From Anastatus disparis (taxonomy: Eukaryota > Arthropoda > Insecta > Hymenoptera > Eupelmidae), in contig JAFFSR010000242.1 in NCBI GenBank assembly GCA_017163975.1, forward strand, positions 4,241,001 to 4,305,000: a stretch of DNA of 64,000 nt, given 5' to 3'. The translations under genes were made by a program, and so were the position numbers. Every line of letters begins with the position of its first letter. Position 1 is the first letter of the stretch. Shown piece by piece: positions 36,183-49,598 of this stretch. The notes under the pieces were generated by a model. The model did no database searches. It saw only the letters and a list, made by a program, of their open reading frames with translations, and had not been told where the DNA came from.

Positions 36183-39100
36183 TATTATCTATTTGCATAA
36201 TCAACAAAAATGTTTATTTTTTTAATTTTTAGTAAAATTAAATTTATTTCTCCTACTCAATGATGGTAAAGATTAAAAAATTCATAAATAATATTAGCAA
36301 AAAAGTAGTGAAATAAAATTTTCAAAAAATATTGATACACTTTAGTTTTAACGATTAAAAGAAATGTAATTTCAAAATTTATCACTTAAAACGCACATCC
36401 CTTTTAATAATAAAAATATACATGCACAGAAAGTATAGATGCCCATAAAATGATAGAAATCGAAGAAAAATTAAGGATATCGCTAAAGCAATACTGACAT
36501 TCAATGAGACAATCCACACATCGATGTCAAGTCGATGAACCTAAAAGTACCTTGAGGGTATATACCCGTGTAGTCGTCGCTCTAAAAACTACACGAACCC
36601 AAATGGCTCGAGTAGTGCTCTGCTGTTTTTCTTGTAAATTTATTTACTTTTTTTCTTTTTTCCTTCTTATACGCATATCGCGATTGTAAATCCGGTATTT
36701 TATTCGCTCGGTATCGAGGTTTATAGTGTGTGTCCTCGCTCTTTTCTTTCTCTTTCTCGCTCTTCACACGGCATATAGATACATACCAACGCACGCATAC
36801 ACGGACAAATTCGTTTGAGAGCTGAGTTATGTCCGCGCGTCTTTCGCCAAGACGTTTGCATATCTTTCAGTATATACGAAAAACGCTATAGTCTTATATA
36901 CTCTTATTTTTTTTTTTGAGAGAGAAGAAACGAAGTTAAAAGAGAGACGCGAGAAAGAAAGGAGACGAGAGAAGAAAGAAGCGAGCAAAGGCTCCTCTGA
37001 AAAAGTTGAAAAGTATAAAGATGGTGATTTATTAATGAGAAAAAGGTTTCTCATGCAAAATACGGGCGAATGGTATTTCTTATATGTTTATATAAAAAAA
37101 AAAAATAATAATAATAATAAAAAGAGGAAGGGGAAATGCAGGTATATAGAATGATTTTTGAAAATTTTATTTCGCACTTTAGATAAAGTTACAGCGTTCC
37201 GTGGAATATACTTTGGTATTTTATTTTGTAAAAAATATGAGCACGATATGTTTCTCGTATATATATATGAGAGTTTACGCTTTTGATGCTTTTTCTTTTT
37301 GATGTTTATGATGTTGAACTAAGGCTTGTTTCGTGATTAGTATCAACTTGCAAAATATCTTTCTCTCGAGAAAAAAAAACCTTTACCTTCAAATGTTAAT
37401 GCAAATATGTTTATTTATACGTACTTTTTTTCTTTTAATGTTTATCATTAAATGCCTTGTGAATATATTGTAATCTTAATTGACAGTGCCAATATATTCA
37501 ATAATATATAGACGTAAGTAGCTCGCTACAATAAATTACGAGTCTTATTACCTTTTTTTAGCCGCGCGCACGATTATAAGATCCGCTGTATTATCTGAGA
37601 AATTAAAACACTTTTTTTCCAATCAATTTAACGCTGAGAAACTTAAAACTTCTTATCAAAAATCGTCTTCGTTAAGGCTTAGTGCTACTTATTTCTACAG
37701 TGTAGAAAATTAAACGCGCACAATTAATTCAAACTGCTCGACGGTTACGTATGGTCAATCAAATTTTTAATATTTTAATTTTTTATTTTACGTATCAAAG
37801 CTTTTATTTATAAACTGGTAATATTTTTAAAATTGATAATAACATTTTCGAGCTGAATTTGTAGCTTTGAAATTTTTATTGAAATATCGCTAGAAATATT
37901 CTTAAAAAAATTTTATGCTTGATTAAAAAAATGATAATAGGCAAATATTATTTAATCAAGAATAAAGATCATACCAATTAAATTTCCTTTTATTAAAACT
38001 TGTCTCTAAGGTGTAATACTTTTATTCGTATCAACGGACATATACATTATTTTAAATTTGAAAACTAGTTGGTAGTTTATCTCGAATGCATATGTGTATA
38101 TGTGTATGCTCGTGAGATATCGCGTTGGAGAAAATGATTTTTGTCGGCACTGCAAGTGTCGAGACAATCTATTGATAATAATTAGTTAGCTTTTACTTTT
38201 CGATAACGGGTATAAAAGCTAAAGTGATTTTATTTATTTTCTATTATTTCATTCCTCTAATTTTTTAAATTGTTTGATTCGATTTTATTGTTAAAAATTT
38301 ACATGGATACTTATTTAGCAATCATGTATATTAACCGATTATTCGACTATTATGTATACAACAGAAATCAAGAAACTTAAATTCTTGAATATTTATTTTG
38401 ATTTATCATACTATTTCTGATCTTGTACATTAATGAAGCTCTGTTTAATTGATAAAACAAAATATTATAATTATTCGTAATACAAATTTTAAAATTATTT
38501 AATTTAAAAAAAAAAACTATTTTACAACAAAGTGCGTAAACAAAAAAATAAAGCCCGACTGTTTGTCGTGTTTGAAAAATCGCAGCTCTCAAGACATCGA
38601 GGACAGATTTAGGGAATCACTTGACAGGATCGAGGGTCCAAAAAGAAGGATGATCACGAATGAGCAAGAAAAAAAAATAAAGCAAATAGGATCTCTGGAA
38701 ATAAAGAAAGGAAAGAGAAGTTTATGTCATTAAAGAGACGTTGAATGGGTTGTCAGGAGCCCTAAAAACGAGATTCTAGAGAAAGAAAGAGCTGGAGCCA
38801 CTTATAAATATAGAGATTGACGCTTTTTAAACGTGTGGATCGTTGGCGGTGTCGATTTGCGTGTTTATTCAGGACCCTCGTATTATCTTTGTAACTATAC
38901 GTACGAGATAAAAATTGGAAAGTGTTATAATAAATTTTGATATAAATTTAACGAAAAATTTTTATTACTTTTAACGGATTTTCAGACAATATATTGAGCT
39001 AAATAATTATTTTTTTGTTTTCGTTTACGTAGATGAAAATATCGTTATGAGTAAGTAAATGTATAAAAATAATTTTTTTAAATATTCGTTACGCATCAAT

Positions 39101-41490
39101 AAAAAAAACTAAATTCTACGGTTTAGTTATTGATATTAAGAATTTTCATAAATATGAATGTATATAATTGAATTATTAGAAATCAATATTAATCACAAAG
39201 GAATATAAAAAAATTGTTAAGAGTAAAGAATGAAGTCAATAAATTAAAAAGTTTCGAATGTTTTGAAATGTTTGTGCCTTTGATATTTATATTAAATATT
39301 TAGATAAGAATTAATAACGTTATTACAGAAATGAGAAAAATAATTCGGTTTGTTCGATGACAAAGTTGTGCTGAGATGAAGAATAAAAAAGTTAAGTAAA
39401 AAAAAAAGGAAAACAATAAATTTGTCCGAGCGAAGAAGAAAAAGAAGAATAAGAATAAGAAGTAAAAATTAAAAGTTCGAGAAAAGTGACCTAAGCGATA
39501 CTTGCGACAGCAGCAGGGAGTAAAGCTGGATATATTACCAAGTCAAGCGGCGTATATATATACATTGGCCATATAAACGTTTTGCTGGTTTTTTGCAACC
39601 AATTATTTCTACTTGTGAGCTCCATGACACTGTCTAACTGAGAAACGAATGAACGAAGGAACGAAAGAAGGCGACGACGATGAGAAGGATATCGAGAGAG
39701 AATGAATGAGATATATGTATATCCATATACATGTATACGCGAAAAGGAGTTGTACATAGAAGAAGATGGAAAGCGTGTATAAGAGAAAATAAAGAAGTAT
39801 CGAAGAAAAAGAACTGAGAGAGAGAACGAAGTTAATGCCATAAATACATCAGCGTTATGGATGCCAGCAATTATATGAGACCTGCTGGATGAGGTGGAGC
39901 TCGCGAGAGAAGCTTATATATATAGCTGTGAGATGTTTCTTCTACCTTGCTTAACCTTTACTTTTCTTTTAATTCTTTTTTTTTTGCTTTTTTTTCACCA
40001 AGTGCAGATTTTTTAGAAGAGAGAAGAATGACGATTGGTCTGGTTCTCACGTTTAGCTTCAATAGCTGGAGTTTGAGTTAAACAAATTGTTTTGAATATG
40101 TTGTAGGTAAATATGTGCTTTGATAGATTGTGAAAATATTAAATGAAAAGGCAAGTGTTTTAGTTCTGGGATTTATTATACTGTTGATATTAAATATAAA
40201 AGATATATATTAAGAAATTTTAACATCAAATTTATTTTTAATATTAAAAATTTGTTTTGGATTCTTTGAAGTTTAAGTTATAGCTATTAACTAAATAATA
40301 AATCAAACGTATAAATCATATCATATCTTCTCCATTGTAAATTGTGTTGCTACTTGATATTATATAGTTTGTAAAAAAATTAAAAATAAAAATTTAATTC
40401 AGTCATCCAAAACGAGATATTCTATGGTCTATTTGTTACTTCGATACATAAAGTGATCAACTTTTGTTAGAGATGTTTATAAAAATATCTTTCTTATTTC
40501 TTTTGAAAAGCTTAAAAAATTTTTTTCAAAATTTTCTAAAAGTGCTTTAAATAAACTTGAATTTTAAAATATAATAATAAAATTTTTTCTAACAATAGAA
40601 AGAAACAATCAAGTCCTATTTTAAATGCTCACACCTCAAGCTTACATCTGACATAAAAGATTTCGGTTAACGATTTGATCGAGCGTGAAAGACAGCTCGT
40701 TATCTACTGCAAGTCTCGAAGCTCGCATCAGGATTAAATCGTTATACGGAGGCGCGTGTATATATGTGCAGTCTATTATGCGTCAACAGCCTACGCCGTA
40801 TGGCTGACTGTTAAAGCGCAGAGCTAAGACCCACGCGAAAGAATATACACTCGAGATTTCTAATGGCGCTATATACACTCTGAAAGAGGTAATATAACTA
40901 CTGTATCTACGAAAGTTGCTTGAGTTATGATTGACAAGGTTTGAAGATACTTGTTTAAAAAAACGTTGATGTTTATTTTTATATTCAATGATATCATGAT
41001 ATTATAATTAAAATGTAATGATTAAGATTAACGACGATGAATCGGAAAAAATGGCCAGTTGAATCGTAAACTAAATTTATTTTAAAAATAAACTTTATTA
41101 TAAATACTATGTGGACGATTTTGTTTCAGCTAATTAAATTTCTTTACATAAACTAATATAGAAGCAATAATAAAATTATATTTGGAAAATCGAATTCATC
41201 AAGTTTATATGTTTGAATATTAAGCTTTAGAAAAATTCAAACAACAATAATTATAACAAAATTTTAAGAATTTATTAATAAATTTTCGACTTTTTGTGTA
41301 ATTGTTTTAGTAATCTCAAAGACAATAAATTAATTAAAATTTATTAACCTTCTAAATAAATTTTTTAAAAATCTCTAACAATATTATAGATTTTTAATTC
41401 TATATTATTGCATCGTAGATTCGATGTGTAATAAATATTTAACAAACTCACAGTGAATAATGATAACTTCAACTAATATACTCTGAGATC
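36183..41490. other. Gene-free region with spaced GC/GAGA islands
   Basis: Islands at about 36500-37140, 38090-38170, 38580-38890, 39420-40080 and 40660-40900 alternate with AT-rich spacer. Strongly purine-rich plus-strand runs occur at 36920-36990, 38640-38800 and 39360-39480. Open frames here, including the 116-codon minus frame at 39491-39841, follow these tracts and have Ser/Phe/Leu-biased composition. I see no gene. Confidence 0.45.
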
Positions 41491-41699
41491 GCCAGTGGCT
41501 CGCTCGGTTAGAGTGATGGATTCATAATCTCGAGGTCCCGAGTTCGAATCCCGCTCGCGTCGACTGATTGATACAAGCACCACTGCATGTTACATGTGCT
41601 TTGTTCACAAACACACTGACGATATCCGTCGCTAATTAGTATCACAATGATAGCATAAATACAGCAACGTTAAATAAAATAAAAAAATAAAAAAATAAA
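41491..41699 (+). repeat. tRNA-derived SINE, copy D
   Basis: Plus-strand copy. The A box is TGGCTCGCTCGG and the B box GTTCGAATC. It shares the GTGCTTTGTTCACAAACACA body with the other copies and ends ACAGCAACGTTAAATAAAATAAAA. A tail of repeated AAAAAAT units follows. No convincing target-site duplication was found. Confidence 0.9.
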
Positions 41700-43500
41700 T
41701 ATATTTTGAACAATTAAAGTCCACAACCATTTATTAATATTTTTGAAAAATTTCTTTGAAATTTTTTGAACGATGTATAACATACAAACATTTAAATGTT
41801 TCGCAAAAGAAATATGTATCGCAAAAAATAAAATTTAATAATACAAATTTAACAATCTACAATACTTGTGCTTCCCATTATTCAGATTCTGTAAACTCAT
41901 ATGTATAATAATCCGGAAACAATGTTACTGATTAAAAGTAAATCTTCATGGATGAAATACGTATGATCTTGTGCTCAAGGACACTTGCTTACTTGTTAGT
42001 CTGTTGAATCGATTTTCGCGAAAATATATAGAATGTACATACGCGCACGTATACGATAATAATGAGCGACAAATCGTTCACGATTAATCGGACCGTGCAG
42101 TTTGAGTATATAGAAAAAAAAGCAAAAAAATAAAACATAGGAGAAATGTCTCTTCTCGTAATCAGTGGCATCGAAAAATGAGCCGGTAATGGAATCCTAT
42201 TAAAGTTGCTGACGGCCAACTGTAATTTTCTCGCGTGTGTATATATACACATGTACGAAAGAAACTCTTTCCTTCTCTCTTTCTCTCCCGAAGCATCATA
42301 TATTTTCTAATTTCGTTTTTCTTTCTCTCTCTCTCGATTGCCACCCCCTGCAGTGATTCCCTTCGTGTTTCTTAGTTGCTTGGCTCTTCGTCATATTACA
42401 AAGCGAGGACTTGTATGTTGTGCGATCGCAACATATACTCTGTATATATGCAGAAGTTTTAAGTATGCACGAGACGCCGGTTATCTTGAGCTTTTATCTC
42501 CAGTTTGTTACTTGCTCGGTATATATGTGCTATGCTTTATTTCCTTTTATTTCATTTTACTTATCTCTTTTTTCCCTTTCTTTCTTTCTTTTTTTCTCAA
42601 TCGTCGGAATACATATCGTGTGAGTGTATATGGTACGTAAAGACACTTTTCTTATGCACCGGTTTTTCTGCACTTGTCTCTTTGCACGTTCTGAAGTTTA
42701 TCTTTTTATTTTCTCTCTCTCAATAGGAAAGCCTTTTCGTGGATATGGATGCGAGGATTTAGCGCTACTGAATTCTATAATTGTTTCATATTTGTAATCT
42801 TGATTAAAGTACATTGAGCATTAACTATTATAAATATCGGATCAAATCCAACGATTTGTTCTCAAAATCTTTCTCCATACTTTCTGGAACGAAAAAAGCT
42901 GCTTGACATACCTTGCCGATTATAGCGAGGATTAATTAAACGCGAAATTCTTCGATTTATAATTATCAACGATTGTTTAATCATAAGAATTTGTAATAGC
43001 CTTTTTTTGTTTTAATTCTGCAAAACAATAATACAATTAAAAAATTTAACATCGAGTCGCAATGTTCGGATAATAGTATTTACCCTATCAAGAGTTACAT
43101 TTAATCTAAATTAGATAAATTTCGAGAAATCGATCTCTCGGCTTCTTTGTTAAAACGGCCAATCGGCAAAACTATTCTTGCATGTATATACATATATAAT
43201 TTCCCACAAAAGGGTTCATGTCTCTGGAATCGGTATACTGGCGCTAGTAAACGATTTTTCTTCTTCCACCTTGCTTATCCTCGATTTTTTTTTTTTATTT
43301 TTAAAATTTTTGTTCTTTTACTCTATCTTGGGGTCTGGTTCCAGTAGCAGTTTCTTTAGTTTTTTCTTTAATCTTTTTTCCTTTTATCTTTTAAGCCTCT
43401 ACCTCCGAGCTCTGGCGTATAAGTAAAAGTCTTCTCTGTCTCCTCCTCTATATACTGTTTGCCGCACGCGGTGTATATATGCGTTTAATTCTCAGAGAGA

Positions 43501-43533
43501 AGAAGAAGAGAGAGAGAGAGAGAAAGAGAGAGT
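43501..43533. repeat. (GA)n microsatellite
   Basis: GA repeat with AGA interruptions, immediately followed by CTCTCG, in a GC-rich island. Confidence 0.85.
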
Positions 43534-43758
43534 CTCTCGCTCCCAATTAAATCAGGTCGGCTTGCGCGCGGAGAGGCTGTCTCTCATTATCAGTGCATTA
43601 TCTTCTCCATGCGAGAAAGAGAAAGAGCTTTTCATAGGTAGACCTGCAAAAGACGCAAACTATATACGTATATATGGAGTCTACAGGTGGCTTCTGGATA
43701 TACGCGCGGGTGCGCTCTCGCGTTCGCTATACGGGGCCTCTGGTGAACCGCAGATTCA

Positions 43759-43774
43759 CGATTCCGTGGAATCG
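43759..43774. promoter_or_regulatory. 16-bp dyad
   Basis: CGATTCC and its reverse complement GGAATCG are separated by GT. It lies in the most GC-rich island of the gene-free region. This is symmetry only; the factor is unknown. Confidence 0.3.
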
Positions 43775-45225
43775 CGAGCGATTTAACTTGATATCGGAAC
43801 CTCCAATTAGAGAGCCGATCGGTTCTTCTACTCCTCTTGTATATATACCCTAACGTTTATATATCTATATACATGTTGTACTGCCTCAGGGGTTACGCTC
43901 CACCTACAACAAGCTAAGTAAGTTCACCGGCGCTTCTTTGCCTCCTTTGCAAATATATTCTATGTCTGTGTATAAGCGTGCGAGTATGTGTTGAGCTATA
44001 AGCGACTTTAATCGAAAAAGCATTTGTAAACATCCGGATTTAAGGATCTAGGTGGGTTATACGGAGATGCAATGTATGCATGTGTGGAGCACGCATGTGG
44101 AAATACTTATGGGAATTGCGAGCAAACAAGAATTTGACCTTTCTTGTTTGCTTTTACTTTCAATATATGTTAAAAGCACACGTATACCTATATGTGCTTT
44201 CGAACGAGTATATACAGCTAATTTATTCAAAGAAGAATAAATATTTTTAGGTTATCTTTTTTTTTCTCAAGATTAAGATTTGGGTTTTATTGATTCGCCA
44301 GTTTTATTTTCACTTAATCGATTCGAAAAACCATTTGAATTTGATAATTGTATTTTATAAAGTTTCAGTGCACAACTAATACATTAAACTGGGAATTTAG
44401 TTACTCTGTAATTTCGCTAATTACAGTGATCATCAATGATTTCCATTTGAATCTTTATACCCATCTTACGACCATATATTGCTTTTCACTGTTATCAGAA
44501 TTAATAAATTTTTCGACCCGAGATCTTGATAAAAATCGGTAAAAATTGCCTTTCAAATAATTATTTTTCAATATTTATCGTATGATTATACATATTTATT
44601 AGAAGTGCAACAATATACGTGTATCTAAAAAATATTTGCATATATAGATCTTTCTAGTCACGATTGCACTTTGTCTTATCTGAATGACTTTAAAAAAGAA
44701 ACAAAAAGAAAATTTTTCAACATCGATATCGAAAATATTATAATAATCATAAAATATTTGCGTGTATACAAACGCAAACCAGAATGCAAAGAGTAAAAGA
44801 TGAGAAAAAAGCTTAAACTCCAGTAACAAATGAGAAGCTTTTGACATTCCGAATTTTTTCTCCGACTATAATCCAAATGATAATATAAAAAGTTTAGAGA
44901 CTTTAAAGTTTAAAGTAACACGCATCGGAAATACTGAATAAAATGGTCGAGCATGTAGAAGCTTATAATACGGAATAACGAGTGAAAACTAGTCGCTTTA
45001 TACTTGTAGAGGTCTCCTTACACATCAGATATATATACATTCGATCGTTCTTTAAATGCATGCATATATATATATAGAAAGAGAGAAGAAAAGGGAAGAG
45101 AAAGAGAGACGTGTGCAAACAACGTGAGCGCAAAAGCATCAAAAGAATCAAGGATACTTGGGTTTTGTACCCTGATATCTTTTCTGTAACCGGTCGAACT
45201 GTAAATTTCTTTAAGCAATAGTTGC

Positions 45226-45258
<33 letters not shown>

Positions 45259-45259
45259 A
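45226..45259. repeat. (GA)n microsatellite
   Basis: GAGA repeat of about 34 bases with one AAG interruption. Confidence 0.85.
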
Positions 45260-48200
45260 TGAGTGTGGTGTAGAGCTTGGGCTATTAGGGACATCAACGT
45301 GGATACTAAATGACGTCGGGGGGTTTTTGTGTCTCTTCTCTGGTGTATTGCCAAGCCTTAAAGGACGACATAAAGTTGCGTGTACGAAAATGAATGTTTG
45401 GATCGGAATTTATTATTGCCCCGCGTCTACATCGTAATTCAAACGACGACTCGCTTTTGCGCGCCATGGCGTTATCTTCATCAGTGAAGCTGCTCAAAGC
45501 TTCTTCTTTCTCCCTCTCTCTTTTAGATCTTCGTGCTTCTTTCCATCTTTCTCCACCCTCTTTAAATCTTTTTTTTTTCATTCATTCTCTCTCTCACTTT
45601 TGATTTTTCTCGCTTCTTTTTATGGCGCTCCACTGATGCTCTTTTAGTTCTAATTTATTTTTTAACAAACTCCTTTAACAATTTAAACGCGATGAAAAAA
45701 TTTGCTGCGAGGTTTTTTTTAAGTACCAAGCGAATTGAAACAAGACACACTCATATTTCCTTATACGCAGTGTTAACTGTTGTATATCGAGAGGCTGAAT
45801 ATATCGACGTGCTTTGTTTTATCTTTTATTGTTTTGATTATGAATCTCAAAATAAATTTTTTATTCAATTTATGCATACACACGCGAATAACGATTAATT
45901 AATCTTTATCGATTCATCGATAAATTTGTATCGAGAATAAATCGATAAATTTTTATTGATCCTCGATTTTTTTTCAATACGACCGTCATTCAAATGAATT
46001 TATAGCTTAACGTGGGTTCTTGTACGATTTTTGTTTAAAAAAATATGTAAATTTGAAAATTTTTAATTTTAAAGTTCTCAGCATAAAAATGCAGAATATT
46101 GGTGAGAAACTGTATTTTTTCTTATCTTCTATTTAAAACGAATTTTGATATAATTTTAAATTAATTTTTAAATAGAATTAAATAATTTAAAAAAAGAAAA
46201 ATAATGCCAGAGCAATAAATAGCATGTTATAATTGTTACGAATATAAATTTCCTTTTAAACATAAGCATTTATCACGGCATTAATAAATTTCACAACATC
46301 CTATTCGAAATATTAATTCTATGAGCTAAATTTCTGGCTTTTTATTTATAGACCGAATAAATACAACGATATAATTAAAATAAAAAGAATCTCTCTCGCA
46401 TTTACATAAATCAAAGAGCCCAGCTACTCATAAAAATAATGACAACGTTTCGAAATATTTTTATTTACGAGCTTTGTGTATACAAAAAGAGACGTGTGCG
46501 TACAGCAAAGAAGGTTTGAAGGAAAAAAAAACGAGTGAGACAAATAATCAGCAAAATATTTCTGTATCATTTAAAATTCACATTACTCATGGCGAATCAA
46601 AAAAAAAATAAAATATTTTTTTCCTTTTTTTCGAGAAAAGAAAATATTGGATTTTTTTAAAAAAAAATTCCAAGTCAAGATGTCGTTCAATAAACGTATC
46701 CGATTTCTTTGGATTTCGTTGACGCGCTGATGCTCAGCCGCGGGACTGATTTATGGCGATCCGAGGAATTTTTAGAACATCTTTTAGACGGACTCGTTGT
46801 ATACCTGGCTTGTCGCTGGTAGCTAAATAACCGAGCTTATTTCGTATACTTTGTATCGGAAATAGATTTATAGTTTATTCGAATTATTTTAATGGAAGCG
46901 CGCGCTATGCGATACTGTTGATGAAGCAGTTTGTTTCCCAATTGATAGAATGGCCACAATTTTTAATTCATTAGTTCGTAATTTTGAAATTGGAGTTTTA
47001 ATAAAAGTAATCTATTTTTTTACGTTTATTAATGGTGTAATAACATATTGAATTTTCACTATATTTCAATGTTTATACAAGTCAGTTTGATAAAAGTTTT
47101 CAACAAAACTTTTTAGTAAAAAAAATGTTTTGAAATTAATAAAATACAGTATTAATTTAAATTTTAGCTTGTTATAAACAAAAAATTTGATGTATAAACT
47201 TATCTAAAGATTGAAGACCACATATTTTTAGCTTAAAGAATCTTGCAAGAGATGGCGCCTACAGGCAATTTCGCAAAGAGAATCCCGATAGTCACTAGTA
47301 ACCGTAACTTAATTTTCGGGGGATCCCCGGGATTTCTACGGTAAAGGATTTCCCTTTCTCAGCTTTTTTTTTCAGTGCATGGGGCGTATATATATAAAAA
47401 AGTAGATCTTTTGGCTTTTTCTATATACATAGAAGGAACGCGTTTAAATCACAGCGCGTTCTCTCTTCTCTGCGCGCAACGTTACATGCTCGCGCTACGA
47501 AAGCGATAAAAGACGATTAAAGGGAGACTCAAATATAAATCAGCCCTCTCTCTCTCTTTCTCTCTCCGTACGACTAGAGAAAGCTTTCTCTTTTCTTATC
47601 GCGACGAAGAACTGCGACTCTTCTTTATTCTTCTTTCCTCTCTCTTACTTTTCTTCTTTTTGTTATGGGGTAAAGGTGCGAGAGCACAGCCATTGACGCA
47701 AAAAGGATGTGGTATGAGGATGGGGTGGTAAAAATTTTACAACGGCTATCGGCACCAGTAGAATACTGGAGATTTTAGTAAAAAGATGTTGCTGTGTGCA
47801 AGTGTATCCCTGGGTGTATGTGTGAAAGGTTGAATTGAGCTAGATTTTTTCGAAAAAGTCGAATCGCAATGAATTCTCAAAGAAGAATAAAATGGAAAAA
47901 GTTAAGTCGCAGTAAATATCACTGTGAAATTGATGTTTTCACTTGATCACTTGAATATCAATATTTAATAAAATGAGAATCTTTATAATCTAAGCTACGT
48001 AAACTTGAAATCATTTTTTATGTCACAAAATATACAGGAATTTAAATAGCTTTTAAAAAAAGAAAAACAAATGACAATTTATTGTTTGAAGAAGCTAGAA
48101 AAAAAAAGAATATTTTAGTACCTTCCAAGATGAAATAAAGAAAAAAATTTTTTTCCAGCAAAAGCCACTTGCACGTTAACAGTGATGCCAGAGTAAAATA

Positions 48201-49573
48201 GGCGAGGGAGGATGCTAAACTTGGTATGTGTGCATGTGTATGCAGAATCGCGAGAACAATGGATACCATATAGAGAACTCTTATACGTACGTATAGAGTG
48301 TAAGCAGCATATGGGTGACGATAAAGGCTCGAGCTTGTGAGAGGGAAAGAGAGAGAGTCCGAAAGAAGAAGGTATAAAAACCACAGAGTAAAAGGGATAG
48401 CAGGTGCTTTGTCAACGTGCCAATGAATCCAGAAGCTGTTGTTACTGCTACACCTTTTCAAAAGCTTTAAACGAGTAAAAATAAAAAGTCCCTCCATTCC
48501 TCCGAGTTTTGCTGTGCGATATTCTTTCGTTCGTTTATAAAAAAAGGTTTTTCGCACCTTTGTGCGTTTATATGTATGTGCGAAATTTTTGTACGCGTTG
48601 ATTGTAGTGTACAATGTATCATCACTGAAATATCATTAAATTTTTTCATTTTAAGTTTAAATGATTTAGCGAAATACAAGGCAACCAAAGTTATAAAAAT
48701 ATAAATGATCTTAGATTGTATTGAGCCTGCTTTATTCTCCATCAATATTATTGTAATCTCATAAAAGATGTAACGATACCTAAGTTTATCTAAGTAACAG
48801 GATCATTAATATCAACAAATTTTTTCAATTGTTATAGCAAGACTAGATCAGGTTATTTATATCTCATTGATATTTTTTTTTTAAAGCATCATTACGATTA
48901 AACATGTAAAACCTCGAAGATTTATGTGTACAGCATCTTGAACTATCACATGCTGTCTATAAATCGACGTGTAAAAGACAAGCAATCAGGCACACGCCCA
49001 TCCGCATGGGGAGGGACGCACGCAAATCACAATCCCTTTTTTTCTCTCTCTTTCATCAATAAAAGCAAACAATAAAAAACAATCGCGACGAATAAAGATA
49101 AATAAAAAGTAAAGAAGCAAAAAAAAAAATAAAAGAATAAAGACAAGGGAACATTTTTGTTTGTTAGTGACATTTATTTCGGCCAGAGTCCTCGTCGTTC
49201 CTTTTTCTCACTTTGCATAAGTCAAGCTGTGGCCGCGTTCTCTCTTGCTCATCGCGCGCCTTCGTCTCTCTCACACAGAGTGTGTGTATACGTATACGCA
49301 CGAAAAGAAAGACACACCGTGTGATATAAATCCTGTAAAACGCTTACTGCCCACTGGCTAAGCTATCTCTTTTTTTTTCTTCTTCTTATTTCTTATTCTT
49401 CTTCTTCTTCTTTTCGCGTGCACGCGTATAGTGTCTATAGTGGCTATAAGATCTTTCGTCTCTCTATATATATATACCTTGCTCACCTTATTCTTTTTAT
49501 TTTTCTTTCCTTTTTTTTTTCGAAAAACTTCTTCTTTCCGCGGACGATATGCACGCAGCCGCTGGAGTTACGA

Positions 49574-49598
49574 GCTGCTGCTGCTGCTGCTGCTGCTT
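49574..49598. repeat. (GCT)n trinucleotide repeat
   Basis: Eight consecutive GCT units in a GC-rich island. An open frame exists across it on each strand but without a domain. A shorter GCTGCTGCTCC run occurs at about 54710-54725. Confidence 0.8.

Noticed and set aside
48042..48614. 190-codon minus-strand open frame
   Set aside because: It runs over GA/CT tracts, is rich in Ser, Leu, Phe and Tyr without pattern, and overlaps other frames of similar quality.
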